Notes: a model not told the origin generated them from the letters alone. DNA of 64,000 nt from an uncultured Candidatus Saccharibacteria bacterium (GCA_938041435.1 CALISR010000003.1:1-64000), one strand, 5' to 3'. Positions 52,055-60,862 are shown, counted from the stretch's first letter. Made by a program: numbers and translations.

Positions 52055-52344
52055 GAGGGGAGTACTCCATTCATAACAGTGTTTGTAATGACAAACGCGA
52101 ATAACACAATAGCAAGACCGACAATTGCACCTAGTAATGTGTTTTTTGCACGGGTAACCTGACCCGGGTCATCTTGAGACATGGTGTACATAAAGCCCGC
52201 TACAACTATGACGATGACAGCGATAACACCAGCCCAAAGGTAGGCAGTGTTGAGGAGGTTTTTAACGATGTCGGTGTTTTTTGCAGAACTTTGGTATCCT
52301 ATCTCGTTTGCATGAATTTCTATAGTCGAGAGAAAGCGCCACAT
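52051..52344 (-). CDS. VirB2-like pilin subunit 3 (no signal peptide)
   Basis: A 97-residue protein of the same group but without a typical signal peptide: N-terminus MWRFLSTIEIHANEIGYQSS, then two membrane segments (about 35-55 and 72-92) with GFMYTMSQDDPGQVTRAKN between them. It could be a core channel component rather than a secreted pilin. The start coincides with the stop of the preceding gene, and it overlaps the next by four bases. Confidence 0.8.
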   Translation of the reverse strand: MWRFLSTIEIHANEIGYQSSAKNTDIVKNLLNTAYLWAGVIAVIVIVVAGFMYTMSQDDPGQVTRAKNTLLGAIVGLAIVLFAFVITNTVMNGVLPS

Positions 52345-52754
52345 TATAGGACCCCCGCTATTGTATTAACAACCATCGCTGCCGTTATTGCAATGACAAG
52401 GCCAATAAGAGCATCTCGAACTGTATTTTTGGCGCGAGCCATCGCATCGGGGCTGCCAGTGCTGACCATATACATGTAGCCACCCTTGATAATAAATCCA
52501 ATAGCAACATATGCAACAACGACCATTGCCGCCTGGAGAACGTTAAGAGCAATCGTTAGTAGGATAGTTTGCGTTTCTAAATCACTCCGAATTGTTTTAC
52601 AATCATCTTGTTTTTGTAACCCACGATACCATGCGGGCATACCAAGGAAATTTGGTGGTGAGCAGGGTGCATCAGCATAAACAGGTGTAGCTGGTGTCAG
52701 AATAGAAAGGACAGCAATGACACTAATACCATATACGAGTAAACGACGAATCAT
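52344..52754 (-). CDS. VirB2-like pilin subunit 2
   Basis: A 136-residue exported protein: signal peptide (about 1-27, ending PVYADA), a Cys-containing stretch (APCSPPNFLG, QKQDDCKT), and two membrane segments with GGYMYMVSTGSPDAMARAKN between them. The start overlaps the stop of subunit 1 (ATGA). Confidence 0.83.
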   Translation of the reverse strand: MIRRLLVYGISVIAVLSILTPATPVYADAPCSPPNFLGMPAWYRGLQKQDDCKTIRSDLETQTILLTIALNVLQAAMVVVAYVAIGFIIKGGYMYMVSTGSPDAMARAKNTVRDALIGLVIAITAAMVVNTIAGVL

Positions 52755-53209
52755 TTGATGATACCTCCCGGCACAAGGAAGTTGAGCGCAATACTCATAA
52801 CAGCATAAGCAAGCACACCAACAACGACATTTGTTATGATCGTCTTTGCCTTAGCGGTCTTATTCGCATCACCGCTGGCTGTTGAATAAAGAATACCAGC
52901 ATAAATAAGTGTGCCAACTGCTGCAATACCAACGCCAATATTGAGGATGCGAAGAATAGCGATGAGTAAATTTGCAATGTTCATCTCACCTGCGCCGTCG
53001 TTGTCTGCTGTGTTGCAGCTCACGTTGTGAAATTTCAGTACACCACAACCATTATCGCCAGTTTGACACTCTGCTTTGTTTTTGTTAGCCTCAACAGTAC
53101 AATCAACCTTATTATTGTCTGTCGCCATTACTCTTGCTGGCACGGCAACACCGCCAGCAAAAATTGCCAGCATTGCACCGAAGCCCAAGATCAATCGCTT
53201 ATATTTCAT
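52751..53209 (-). CDS. VirB2-like pilin subunit 1 (first gene of cluster)
   Basis: A 152-residue exported protein: signal peptide (about 1-29, ending VMATDN), four Cys in the mature part (VDCTVEANKNKAECQTG, GCGVLKFHNVSC), and two membrane segments with YAGILYSTASGDANKTAKAK between them. The ATG at 53209 is preceded by AGGAAT; an in-frame ATG at 53308 would add 33 residues of no signal-like sequence. TATACA about 20 bases upstream may be its -10 box. It leads the six-gene operon. Confidence 0.83.
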   Translation of the reverse strand: MKYKRLILGFGAMLAIFAGGVAVPARVMATDNNKVDCTVEANKNKAECQTGDNGCGVLKFHNVSCNTADNDGAGEMNIANLLIAILRILNIGVGIAAVGTLIYAGILYSTASGDANKTAKAKTIITNVVVGVLAYAVMSIALNFLVPGGIIK

Positions 53210-53356
53210 GATACTATTCCTACGCTGTAGTGTATACGATATGAGCGGTGTTGTAAAGACTGGGGTGGGGTGCGAACAGAGTAGGAGTGAAGGGTTGTAT
53301 ATTGACATTGTTATAATGGTGTATAAAATTTGAGTTGCTAGATCTATCGGGCGATT

Positions 53357-53387
53357 TCCTCCCTGTTATGTTACTCAGGAGGAGGTG
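53357..53387 (+). promoter_or_regulatory. Hairpin that hides a ribosome-binding site
   Basis: TCCTCC (53357-53362) pairs perfectly with GGAGGA (53378-53383), extendable by wobble pairs over the whole AGGAGGAGG stretch just ahead of the ATG at 53388. Ribosome access would depend on opening the stem. Confidence 0.5.
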
Positions 53388-53534
53388 ATGAATTGTGGAT
53401 GGTTATTGTGGCTCAACACTGGGGATATGGCCTTAGGCAATGGTAGCCCGTGTAACAGCTTAGAGGGCTGCGCGCTATACAAGGTTTTGATATGCAGGCA
53501 GCAAAAACTTGACCACTGTGCGATATTATGCTAA
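53388..53534 (+). CDS. Small Cys-rich ORF upstream of the VirB6-like gene
   Basis: A 48-codon frame (MNCGWLLWLNTGDMALGNGS at the start, ending CAILC) with six Cys, opened by an ATG directly behind a strong AGGAGG ribosome-binding site that is buried in a hairpin. It ends 13 bases before the likely start of the VirB6-like gene, so it may be a leader that controls that gene, or a small peptide of its own. No homologue is recalled; its reality rests on the ribosome-binding site and position. Confidence 0.4.
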   Translation: MNCGWLLWLNTGDMALGNGSPCNSLEGCALYKVLICRQQKLDHCAILC

Positions 53535-53547
53535 TGTCGAACAAGAC

Positions 53548-56529
53548 ATGAACAGAGCGTGGCGAGTGGTTGCGCGGGCGAGGGGTTGTCTGCGGCAATA
53601 TACGGGGTGGCTGGCACTACTAGTGACGGTGCTGTTCGGGCTCGCGCTCGCTACTCCTACGCCAGTGTATGCTGCCGAGACGGCGCAGCGCCAGGGTGAG
53701 AACCTTGTCTTTCGCCATAATACTTTCAAACCGCACCGGGCCAGCGACAAAGATCTAACCGCTCGTGGCTTACCTGCTGGTGTGCACTTCTATGAGTATG
53801 AGCCGACGACCAACCGGCGCCAGACCATCATCTTCCCGGCTGGTAGCGACCCACTACGTGCCAAGGAGGCGACGTATGTGGAATATATCTTTGTTGAGCC
53901 AGATACGTACAACAAGATGGATGATGCCATCGCTATCTCTGTCTCGGGGCAGCAGGAGGCCGCGCCACAAAACAATGGTGGCCAAAACAACCAAAATAAT
54001 CAAAATAACGGTGGTCAAGCTGGGCAAAACGCTGGTAATAATCAGAACAACGCCAACGGCCAAGATGGTGGAAATAACGGCCAAGCGGCAAATAATAACA
54101 ATAACAACAATAACAACCAGCCTCAAGACAAACCCGCCGAGCAAGCAGATAAAGACGATGGCGCGACGACCAGTTGTAGTGGCACAGCGCTGGGTAGTAT
54201 TGGCTGGATTGTCTGCCCAGTGAGCAACTTCATGGCGTGGATTACCGACCAGCTCTACCAGCAGGTGGCGCAGTACTTGGCGGTGCAGCCACTCCAGTCT
54301 GGTAGTGATGGCACACTCTTTCGCTTTTGGGCGATCATGCGTGACTTGGCCAACATCGCCTTTATCATCGTCTCGCTCATCGTAATTTATTCGCAAGTTA
54401 CCAGTGTTGGTATTAGTAATTATGGCATCAAGAAGATGTTTCCGCGCCTTGTCGTGTCAATTATCGTCGTTAATATGTCGTTTTGGCTATGTGCGGCAGC
54501 GATTGATATTTCGAACATACTGGGTTTTCAGCTACAGCAGCTGTTTGTCAATATTGCCTCAACGGTTAATGGGGCGGATTATAATACGCTTAATAAAATC
54601 ACGTGGCCTAATATCATGAGTGCTCTGCTGACGGGTAGTGCTGGTGCAGTGGGTGCGGTGGTGGGAGTGAGTGCATTGGTGGGCGCGACTGATGGGGCAC
54701 TGGCGATGGCTATTCCGCTGCTGGTGGGTGTCCTGCTGGCGGTCATCATCGCTGCGGTGATTATTGCGGCGCGTCAGGCGCTCATCACTATTCTTGTTAT
54801 CATCTCGCCCTTTGCTTTCTTGTTGCATGTATTACCTAGTACAGAAAAGTATTTTGATAAGTGGAAGGATCTCTTTATGACGATGATGCTGATGTTTCCG
54901 CTGATGTCGATATTATTTGGTGGATCGCGCCTGGCAGGAGTGGCTATCCTGACGAATGGCAAGGATGCGAATAATCTCAATCTTATCATCCTTGGCTTGG
55001 CAGTGCAGGTGGTGCCACTGGTGCTGACGCCCTTTGTGGTGCGGATGAGCGGCTCGTTGCTAGGGCGACTGGGCGCGATTATGAATGATCCGCGGCGTGG
55101 TATTGTTGACCGGACGCGGGCCTGGGCACAGCAGCGGGCAGACCTGCGCAAGTCGCGCGTGCTTGCTGGCGATGCGCAGCGCAACTGGCTGGGCAATGCA
55201 GCGCGGCGGCGGGCCCTGAAGAAGCGCGCTATTCAGCAGCGAACCGATGCTTATACGAAGCGCTTTGAAACAATGGCCGACTTATCGGCGGTGGGGCGGA
55301 GCAATGATGAGTACAACCGCTACACCGACCTGCGTGGCAAGGAGGGAGCAGCGCGGCGCGACCGAGCCTGGAACGCACGTCTCTTGCAGGATGATGAACT
55401 GAAGCAGCGAGCGCTCAATACCCAGCTCACCTCTGATGAAGCCAAGAATGCCGCCCATAAGCTGGATACACTCTACGATGAGCTGAAGCTTGGCGGTGAG
55501 GTACCAGCTGGCTTGAGCCATGGTCTGGGGCGGCGCGCTTATGCAGCGGCCGAAGTGGGTGCGCTAACGGAGATCCGCAGTGCGATGGCGCAGCGCGAAG
55601 TACGGGCGAAGATCGACCGTGAGCTCCTCGCCGATGGGGCAGTGGCCAATGCCGATGGTGTGGTGCTGCGTGATGGCGATGGCATTGCCTTGCGTCGCCG
55701 GATGGTCGATGGCCAGACGCTACAAGACTACGCCACGGGGGTAGGGCATAAGAACTTGATGGTAGCCGGCCAGACGGCGCGGCTGCGCAAGGAGTTTGGT
55801 GAGCATGTTGCGGCCGAAGACCAGCTGATGCGCCACTTCAAGCTCAACAGCAACCAATGGCAAGCTATGGCTGCCACTGGCGATACTGCCATCACCCTCA
55901 CCGATGCCAGTGGCAACCAGCACACCTTCCGGGCAGATAATGAGTACGTCAAGGAGGCGGCTATCGAGCACCAATTCCGCGCTGGCTCGGCTGGCCAAAA
56001 GCGTGAGATTATCCGCGAAACTGGCCGCGAGATCGAATACGTGGCAGACGATGGCACGGTGCAGGTGCGTCAGGGGTACAACTACGATGCTCGCGCGACT
56101 GTCTCGGCTGAGGCGGTGGCCTCTGGGGTGGCGGGTGCGGTGCCATTTGTTAATGACGCGACGTACGATGCAATCTTGCGCGGCGAATACAACGGTGCGG
56201 CTGCCGAGAAGATGCACTCGCTACGCCAAGTCTTTGAGGGGCGGCTCAAGGCAGAGAACTTCGCGGGGGCAAATGATGGCGCGCTAGAGCTGATCTATAG
56301 CATCCCCGACTTGCCCGACTACCAGCAAATCAAAGACTCGTACCTCCGCACCCTCTCGCCCGAGAAGCGGGCTGCCATTGAGCCGACCTTCGACCAAGCC
56401 TATGCTGAGCGCCACCAAGCTCTTCGCCACGACGCCTACCGCATCCTCAACACCCCAGAGCTCCGCCGCAACACCAACGCCGCCAACCGCGCTGTGTATG
56501 AGCGGTATGCAGAGCGGCCACAGGGTTAG
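53548..56529 (+). CDS. VirB6/TrbL-like polytopic T4SS channel protein (copy 2)
   Basis: A 993-residue protein, paralogous to the one at 19105-22086. A signal peptide (about 1-42, ending TPVYAAE) leads into an outside region (about 45-225) with a very Asn/Gln-rich stretch of about 65 residues (around 145-205). The shared membrane block starts at SIGWIVCPVSNFMAWITDQL and contains IVIYSQVTSVGISNYGIK. A long charged cytoplasmic tail follows (about 530-993), with Arg-rich helices. The ATG at 53548 was chosen because the signal peptide begins there; in-frame TTG (53509) and GTG (53518) starts are possible. It is divergent from the pilin operon, together forming a second T4SS locus. Confidence 0.87.
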   Translation: MNRAWRVVARARGCLRQYTGWLALLVTVLFGLALATPTPVYAAETAQRQGENLVFRHNTFKPHRASDKDLTARGLPAGVHFYEYEPTTNRRQTIIFPAGSDPLRAKEATYVEYIFVEPDTYNKMDDAIAISVSGQQEAAPQNNGGQNNQNNQNNGGQAGQNAGNNQNNANGQDGGNNGQAANNNNNNNNNQPQDKPAEQADKDDGATTSCSGTALGSIGWIVCPVSNFMAWITDQLYQQVAQYLAVQPLQSGSDGTLFRFWAIMRDLANIAFIIVSLIVIYSQVTSVGISNYGIKKMFPRLVVSIIVVNMSFWLCAAAIDISNILGFQLQQLFVNIASTVNGADYNTLNKITWPNIMSALLTGSAGAVGAVVGVSALVGATDGALAMAIPLLVGVLLAVIIAAVIIAARQALITILVIISPFAFLLHVLPSTEKYFDKWKDLFMTMMLMFPLMSILFGGSRLAGVAILTNGKDANNLNLIILGLAVQVVPLVLTPFVVRMSGSLLGRLGAIMNDPRRGIVDRTRAWAQQRADLRKSRVLAGDAQRNWLGNAARRRALKKRAIQQRTDAYTKRFETMADLSAVGRSNDEYNRYTDLRGKEGAARRDRAWNARLLQDDELKQRALNTQLTSDEAKNAAHKLDTLYDELKLGGEVPAGLSHGLGRRAYAAAEVGALTEIRSAMAQREVRAKIDRELLADGAVANADGVVLRDGDGIALRRRMVDGQTLQDYATGVGHKNLMVAGQTARLRKEFGEHVAAEDQLMRHFKLNSNQWQAMAATGDTAITLTDASGNQHTFRADNEYVKEAAIEHQFRAGSAGQKREIIRETGREIEYVADDGTVQVRQGYNYDARATVSAEAVASGVAGAVPFVNDATYDAILRGEYNGAAAEKMHSLRQVFEGRLKAENFAGANDGALELIYSIPDLPDYQQIKDSYLRTLSPEKRAAIEPTFDQAYAERHQALRHDAYRILNTPELRRNTNAANRAVYERYAERPQG

Positions 56530-56588
56530 AATATATAAAACACTCCGCAGAGTATACGGAGTGCTTGGCTTGTGGTGATCTAATGAGG

Positions 56589-57008
56589 CTATTTGTGTGT
56601 TGGCAGTGGCGTTGGGATTGCCGTGGCTAGGTCGGTGGCAGTGGCCTCTGGGCTCGGAGTGCCCGCGATGTTCTCTGGCGTTTTACCGGTACACTGGGGG
56701 TCGTTGGGGGAGACTGCAATATTACCACCACGGCCTCCACTCCTGTAGACAAGATTTGGACCGTCACATCGCTTGCCAGGACTGTCGAGCTCAACGCCAA
56801 ATCCATCATCCCACACCTGTGTCCACTCTTCGCTGTTAGCAGTAGCAGGTGCTGAGCTCTCGCTGTTTGAGCAGCCAGTTACGCTAAGTATGGCGACAGG
56901 TACCAATGCTATCACAGCCGCTCCTTTTTTGGCGGCTCGCAATACCGCGCTAGGTGCGGTTTCATCTTCGTGGGTGGGGGCAGTAGCTAAGAAGTGTTCT
57001 CGTGTCAT
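56589..57008 (-). CDS. Probable lipoprotein, unknown function
   Basis: A 139-residue protein: an unusually long hydrophilic N-region (1-28), a hydrophobic segment (29-42) and a lipobox-like SVTGC (43-46 region, Cys about 46), then a Ser/Thr/Pro-rich outside part with a Cys pair (GKRCDGPN, DPQCTGK). It could be anchored by lipid or by the membrane segment. Start at 57008 with AAAGGTC ahead; an in-frame start at 57032 lacks such a site. No family was recognised. Confidence 0.65.
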   Translation of the reverse strand: MTREHFLATAPTHEDETAPSAVLRAAKKGAAVIALVPVAILSVTGCSNSESSAPATANSEEWTQVWDDGFGVELDSPGKRCDGPNLVYRSGGRGGNIAVSPNDPQCTGKTPENIAGTPSPEATATDLATAIPTPLPTHK

Positions 57009-57094
57009 GGTTTGACCTTTCTTGTGTATCATATATAGGCACTGTTAATAGTAGAAAGAATACACTATTTTGTCAAGGGAGTAAAATTGAACCC

Positions 57095-57120
57095 AAAACC
57101 CACCGACCAAGCGGTGGGTT
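57095..57120 (-). terminator. Rho-independent terminator of the ABC-2 operon
   Basis: AACCCACCG (57097-57105) pairs with CGGTGGGTT (57112-57120); on the minus strand the stem runs into TTTTGGG. Confidence 0.75.
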
Positions 57121-57183
57121 ATGAGGCACGAAACAGAGGTGATGTGCTGGTTTCTCGCCATAGTGGGTTATGGGTAGTAGCTG

Positions 57184-58398
57184 CTATCGGCGGGTAAAGA
57201 TCTCGCGCAGGCTGAGTTTGCGGCTGTACTCGAGCGCACCAAAGCGGAAGAGGCGCACGCCCATCATGATGGCGATGGCGGCACAGACGGTCAAGATGCT
57301 AATGCTGATGGCGGCGTCTGTCGCACTGAGGTTACCAATCGCATTGCGCAGCATGAGTGGGATGGGCGAGGTGAGTGGGAAGTAGGTGATGATCTTGCTT
57401 GGCAGCGCGTCTGGCGTGGAGACGAGCATCGAGGCGGCATAGAGCGGCGCAAAGAGCAGGATCATGATGGTGGCAAAGAAGCTCCCCGCTTCCTTAGCGG
57501 TTGGCACAGCAGCACCGATTGCCACCAACATACCGGTAAAGAAGAGGAAACTTGCGGCAAAGGCAAGGAAGCCAATGCCAATCCGTACGGGGTCAACCGC
57601 AATGTGCGAGAGGTCGACATCGGGCAACTGCAATTGGTCTTTGAAGAAGAGATAGGCAACAAGCACCGGCAAAATAACGAGCAACCCCTGAATAAACGCC
57701 AGGACGATGAGTGAAATAATCTTGCCAATGATGAGCGTGCGAGCGTGCACCGTGGTGAGGATCATCTCGATGACGCGGTTTTCCTTCTCCTCCGTTGTGC
57801 TGGTGAGCATTTGGTTACCAAAGAAGCTAATGAGGAAGTAGAACAGCACCAAGAAGAGCCCAGGCAGGATCATCTCATTGATGGCGTTGTATTCTTTGCC
57901 GTTTTTGTAGACGGTATTTTTGGTGTTAATTTTGTCTTGAATGACCATGCGCACCGCTGGGCTGACCTCTGATTGGACAGAGTTCGAGAGCAAGCTGGTG
58001 GCAATGCCACTGTAGCGGCCGTTGTCAAAGAGTCCAACGTCTTTGCCGTAGACTTCCACCCGTTCTTTGGCGATGTCCTTGGGGTAGTAGATGTAGGCGT
58101 CGAGCTTGCCCTCTTGAACCCGCTTGATGGTGGCGTCTTTGTCCGTGGCAGCGACAGGCTGAGCTTTGGTGGCGGCAAGCAGCTCTGGTTTGACGAGCTT
58201 CGACTCATCCGTCACAGCAAAGCTAAAGGATTGCTTCTCGAGGTTCTTGGCAGCATCGGCCGAGGCTTTATTGGATAGGAAGATGACGCCAAAGAGCACG
58301 GCAAACACCAGCGGGAAGCTGATTGCCGCAAGCCAAAACGACTTCTTCTTGAGCGAGCGAGTGATCTCGAACCGGATGACGGTAGATAAGTTATGCAT
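57184..58398 (-). CDS. ABC-2 type transporter permease (NatB-like)
   Basis: A 404-residue permease: an N-terminal membrane segment (about 20-42, FWLAAISFPLVFAVLFGVIFL), an outside domain (about 50-180), and five to six C-terminal membrane segments from about 175 on, with EEKENRVIEMILTTV between the first and second, typical of ABC-2/NatB exporters. The ATG at 58398 has AAGGAGG nine bases before it, inside the end of the ATPase gene, so the two are coupled. Substrate unknown; relatives export Na+, peptides or antibiotics. Confidence 0.9.
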   Translation of the reverse strand: MHNLSTVIRFEITRSLKKKSFWLAAISFPLVFAVLFGVIFLSNKASADAAKNLEKQSFSFAVTDESKLVKPELLAATKAQPVAATDKDATIKRVQEGKLDAYIYYPKDIAKERVEVYGKDVGLFDNGRYSGIATSLLSNSVQSEVSPAVRMVIQDKINTKNTVYKNGKEYNAINEMILPGLFLVLFYFLISFFGNQMLTSTTEEKENRVIEMILTTVHARTLIIGKIISLIVLAFIQGLLVILPVLVAYLFFKDQLQLPDVDLSHIAVDPVRIGIGFLAFAASFLFFTGMLVAIGAAVPTAKEAGSFFATIMILLFAPLYAASMLVSTPDALPSKIITYFPLTSPIPLMLRNAIGNLSATDAAISISILTVCAAIAIMMGVRLFRFGALEYSRKLSLREIFTRR

Positions 58399-58399
58399 G

Positions 58400-59143
58400 T
58401 TAGTTGTCCTCCTTGCTGGGCTGGCTATAGACCTGGATGAAGATATCGTCGAGCGACTTGCCGCCAAACTGCGTGCGTACCTCGTCTACTGTGCCATAGG
58501 CATGAGCCACGCCGTCCTTGAGCAGCAAGATGCGGTCGCACAAGCGCTCGACTTCGTCCATCTGGTGGGTGATCATCACGACTGCGGCTCCCTTGGCTTG
58601 GTGCTCCTCAATGATCTCCATGAGCAAGCGCCGGTTGACGGGGTCGAAGCCCTTGGTAGGCTCATCGAGAATGATAAGCTCTGGGTCGTTGATAATGGTG
58701 ATACCGAGCTGAACCTTTTGCTGCTGGCCACCACTGAGCTTATCCAGGCGGGTCTTGGCTTTGTCAGCCAGGCCAACCCGCTCGAGGAAGGCGAGTGACT
58801 TGCTGCGAGCTTCGCTGCGGCTCAGGCCCTTGAGCTGGCCAAAGTAGATCATCGTGTCGATGACACTCTCCTTCTTGTAGAGGCCACGCTCCTCTGGCAG
58901 ATAGCCAAGCTTGACGTCGCCCGAGACAGAGTATGGCGTGCCATCGATGAGCAGCTTGCCACCAGTTGGTTGATAAATGCCGAGGAGTGAGCGGATCGTG
59001 GTGGTCTTGCCCGAGCCGTTACTCCCCAAAAACCCAAACGTCTCGCCGCGCTTTACCTCAAAACTGAGGTCGTCGATGACGCTGGTCTTGCCAAATTTCA
59101 TCGAAAAATGGCTGACGGTGATGATAGAATCTGTTACTTCCAT
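58400..59143 (-). CDS. ABC-2 type transporter ATP-binding protein (NatA-like)
   Basis: A 247-residue ABC ATPase with Walker A GSNGSGKTTT, Q-loop region PEERGLYKKESV, signature LSGGQQQKV, Walker B LIILDEPTKGFDP and the H-loop ITHQMDEVE. It pairs with the permease that follows at a two-base distance. TATGAT ends six bases before the ATG, so the mRNA is predicted to be leaderless. Confidence 0.95.
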   Translation of the reverse strand: MEVTDSIITVSHFSMKFGKTSVIDDLSFEVKRGETFGFLGSNGSGKTTTIRSLLGIYQPTGGKLLIDGTPYSVSGDVKLGYLPEERGLYKKESVIDTMIYFGQLKGLSRSEARSKSLAFLERVGLADKAKTRLDKLSGGQQQKVQLGITIINDPELIILDEPTKGFDPVNRRLLMEIIEEHQAKGAAVVMITHQMDEVERLCDRILLLKDGVAHAYGTVDEVRTQFGGKSLDDIFIQVYSQPSKEDN

Positions 59144-59232
59144 AACAATATCATATCATATCGAGGTGCGATGTAAAGAGCAGCGATATAGCATCAAAAA
59201 ACATAGCTTTCCAACCATGCTACAATACTCCT

Positions 59233-60690
59233 ATGAAACTGAAACGACTGATGATGCCGCTGCCGTATCGGCGTTTGGTGATTGCATTTGTGGCGGGGTT
59301 TTGTGTGATGGTGTTTGAGCTGGTGGCGGCGCGGGTGATGTCACCAGTGGTGGGGGTGTCGACGTATGTGTGGGCGAGTATTATTGGTGTCATTATTGCG
59401 GCGATGAGCCTGGGTTACTGGCTGGGTGGCGTGCTAGCCGATATGCGCTCGCGCGATGGCGATGTGGCCTGGCTGCTGCTTGGGGCGGCGCTGCTGATGC
59501 TGACAATGCTGTGCCAATACCACGATATACTGCGGTGGGTGGCGCAGCTGCCGATCGATATCCGCCTGCAAGCTACGGTGGCGGCGAGCTTGCTCTTTGC
59601 GCCGACCAGCCTGGTACTGGGAGCAGTGAGCCCCTACCTAGTGGAGCGGCAGACAGAGACGCTGGCGCGAACGGGGCGGTCGGTGGCGTCGCTGAGTGCG
59701 GTGAATTCGATTGGTGGGATCGTTGGCACCTTTGCGGCGGGGTTTTTCTTGTTTGGCTGGCTGGGGATTCATGACGTATTGGTGGTGCTTATTAGCCTGC
59801 TTGTGCTGGCCAGTTGGCTCGTGGTGCCGGGCCAGCACTGGCAGTGGCGCGTGGTGGTGAGTGTGCTGTGTGTGGGCTTGGCGCTGGGTTATCGCGTGGC
59901 ACCAGTGGTGCAAGCCCAGGCCGCGCAGACGATCGATACCGCCGCGGCGCACTACACACTCCAGCAATGGCGTCGGCAGGATGGCGCGGTTATCCGCGGG
60001 ATTGCCAGTGGCCCGGCTGGTGTACAGTCTGGTGTGGTGGTAGGGCAGCCGCAGCAGCTGCCATTTTGGTACACGCGTCAGATGATGCAGGCGGTGGAGC
60101 AGGCCCCGCAGCGCCAGCGCATTTTGGTGCTGGGTGGTGGGACCTTTACGGTGCCACGCCTCCTTGCCCAGCGCTATCCGCAGAGTCAGATCGATGTAGT
60201 AGAGATCGATCCAGGGCTCTTGCCGATTGCTCGCCAGTATTTTTATTATCGCGACCCAGCTAATGTGCGGCCGATCTTCCAAGATGCGCGCGTCTTCCTC
60301 GAGCGCAGCACTGAGCAGTACGATATCGTCCTCGTCGATGTCTATAACGATGGCGATGTGCCTGCCTCGCTCGTGACGCAAGAGTATGCCACCGCACTCA
60401 AGCGGCATCTCCGCCCCCAGGCTCGTGTGGTGGTTAATATGATTGCCAGTCGCCAGCCAGCCTGCCAGCCACTGTTTGCTGCTCAGGATGCGCCGTATGC
60501 TGCGCTGTTGGGGCAGGGGAGTTTCCGCTACGAGCGGGCAGATGGCTGGGAATATACTAATGTCGTGGCGACGTACGGTGGCGATACCTCTCATCAGCCA
60601 GCCCCCTTCGCCAGCCAGCCGCCTTACCATGATGATTATGCTCCTCTCGAGCGATTGCGGCAGGAGTGCCGGGAGGTGTATGAGCAGTAA
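59233..60690 (+). CDS. Fused membrane / spermidine-synthase-like protein
   Basis: A 485-residue protein: seven or so membrane segments in the first 230 residues (e.g. LVIAFVAGFCVMVFELVAA, IIGVIIAAMSLGYWLGGVLA), then a methyltransferase-like domain of the spermidine synthase group (about 260-485) with ILVLGGGTFTVPR, QIDVVEIDPG and DIVLVDVYND. Such fused proteins are common, but their substrate is unknown and polyamine synthesis is not certain. TACAAT ends six bases before the ATG at 59233, so the mRNA is predicted to be leaderless. The gene's end comes within 16 bases of the structured repeat element. Confidence 0.85.
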   Translation: MKLKRLMMPLPYRRLVIAFVAGFCVMVFELVAARVMSPVVGVSTYVWASIIGVIIAAMSLGYWLGGVLADMRSRDGDVAWLLLGAALLMLTMLCQYHDILRWVAQLPIDIRLQATVAASLLFAPTSLVLGAVSPYLVERQTETLARTGRSVASLSAVNSIGGIVGTFAAGFFLFGWLGIHDVLVVLISLLVLASWLVVPGQHWQWRVVVSVLCVGLALGYRVAPVVQAQAAQTIDTAAAHYTLQQWRRQDGAVIRGIASGPAGVQSGVVVGQPQQLPFWYTRQMMQAVEQAPQRQRILVLGGGTFTVPRLLAQRYPQSQIDVVEIDPGLLPIARQYFYYRDPANVRPIFQDARVFLERSTEQYDIVLVDVYNDGDVPASLVTQEYATALKRHLRPQARVVVNMIASRQPACQPLFAAQDAPYAALLGQGSFRYERADGWEYTNVVATYGGDTSHQPAPFASQPPYHDDYAPLERLRQECREVYEQ

Positions 60691-60705
60691 TGCGCTGTAT
60701 CTCAC

Positions 60706-60849
60706 GCTCCACCTCTCCACGCTCCCTCCGATGGAACACTATAAGGGTCGATACTTCCCAAGTATCGACCTCTTGCGCTGGGCTGAGAATCTGTCATTGT
60801 GCTGACAGATTCTCACACTCCATCAGATGAAGCGATGGAGGGGTGGAGC
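60706..60849 (-). ncRNA. Structured repeat element, copy B (complete)
   Basis: On the minus strand four helices can be drawn: an outer one pairing GCTCCACC (60706-60713) with GGTGGAGC (60842-60849); CTCCATC/GATGGAG (60818-60824 with 60834-60840); a perfect 12-base stem GAGAATCTGTCA/TGACAGATTCTC (60785-60796 with 60803-60814); and GGTCGATACTT/AAGTATCGACC (60746-60756 with 60760-60770, three-base loop). The sequence between the last two and after the last is identical to copy A at the window start. It is the reverse orientation of copy A. No known RNA family is recognised; alternatives are a REP/MITE-type repeat or a structured ncRNA. Confidence 0.65.
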
Positions 60850-60862
60850 TAACGCTGAGAAT

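Noticed and set aside
59638..60720. A 360-codon minus-strand frame opposite the spermidine-synthase-like gene
   Set aside because: It is antisense to a recognisable protein, is His/Arg-rich and has no start signal.
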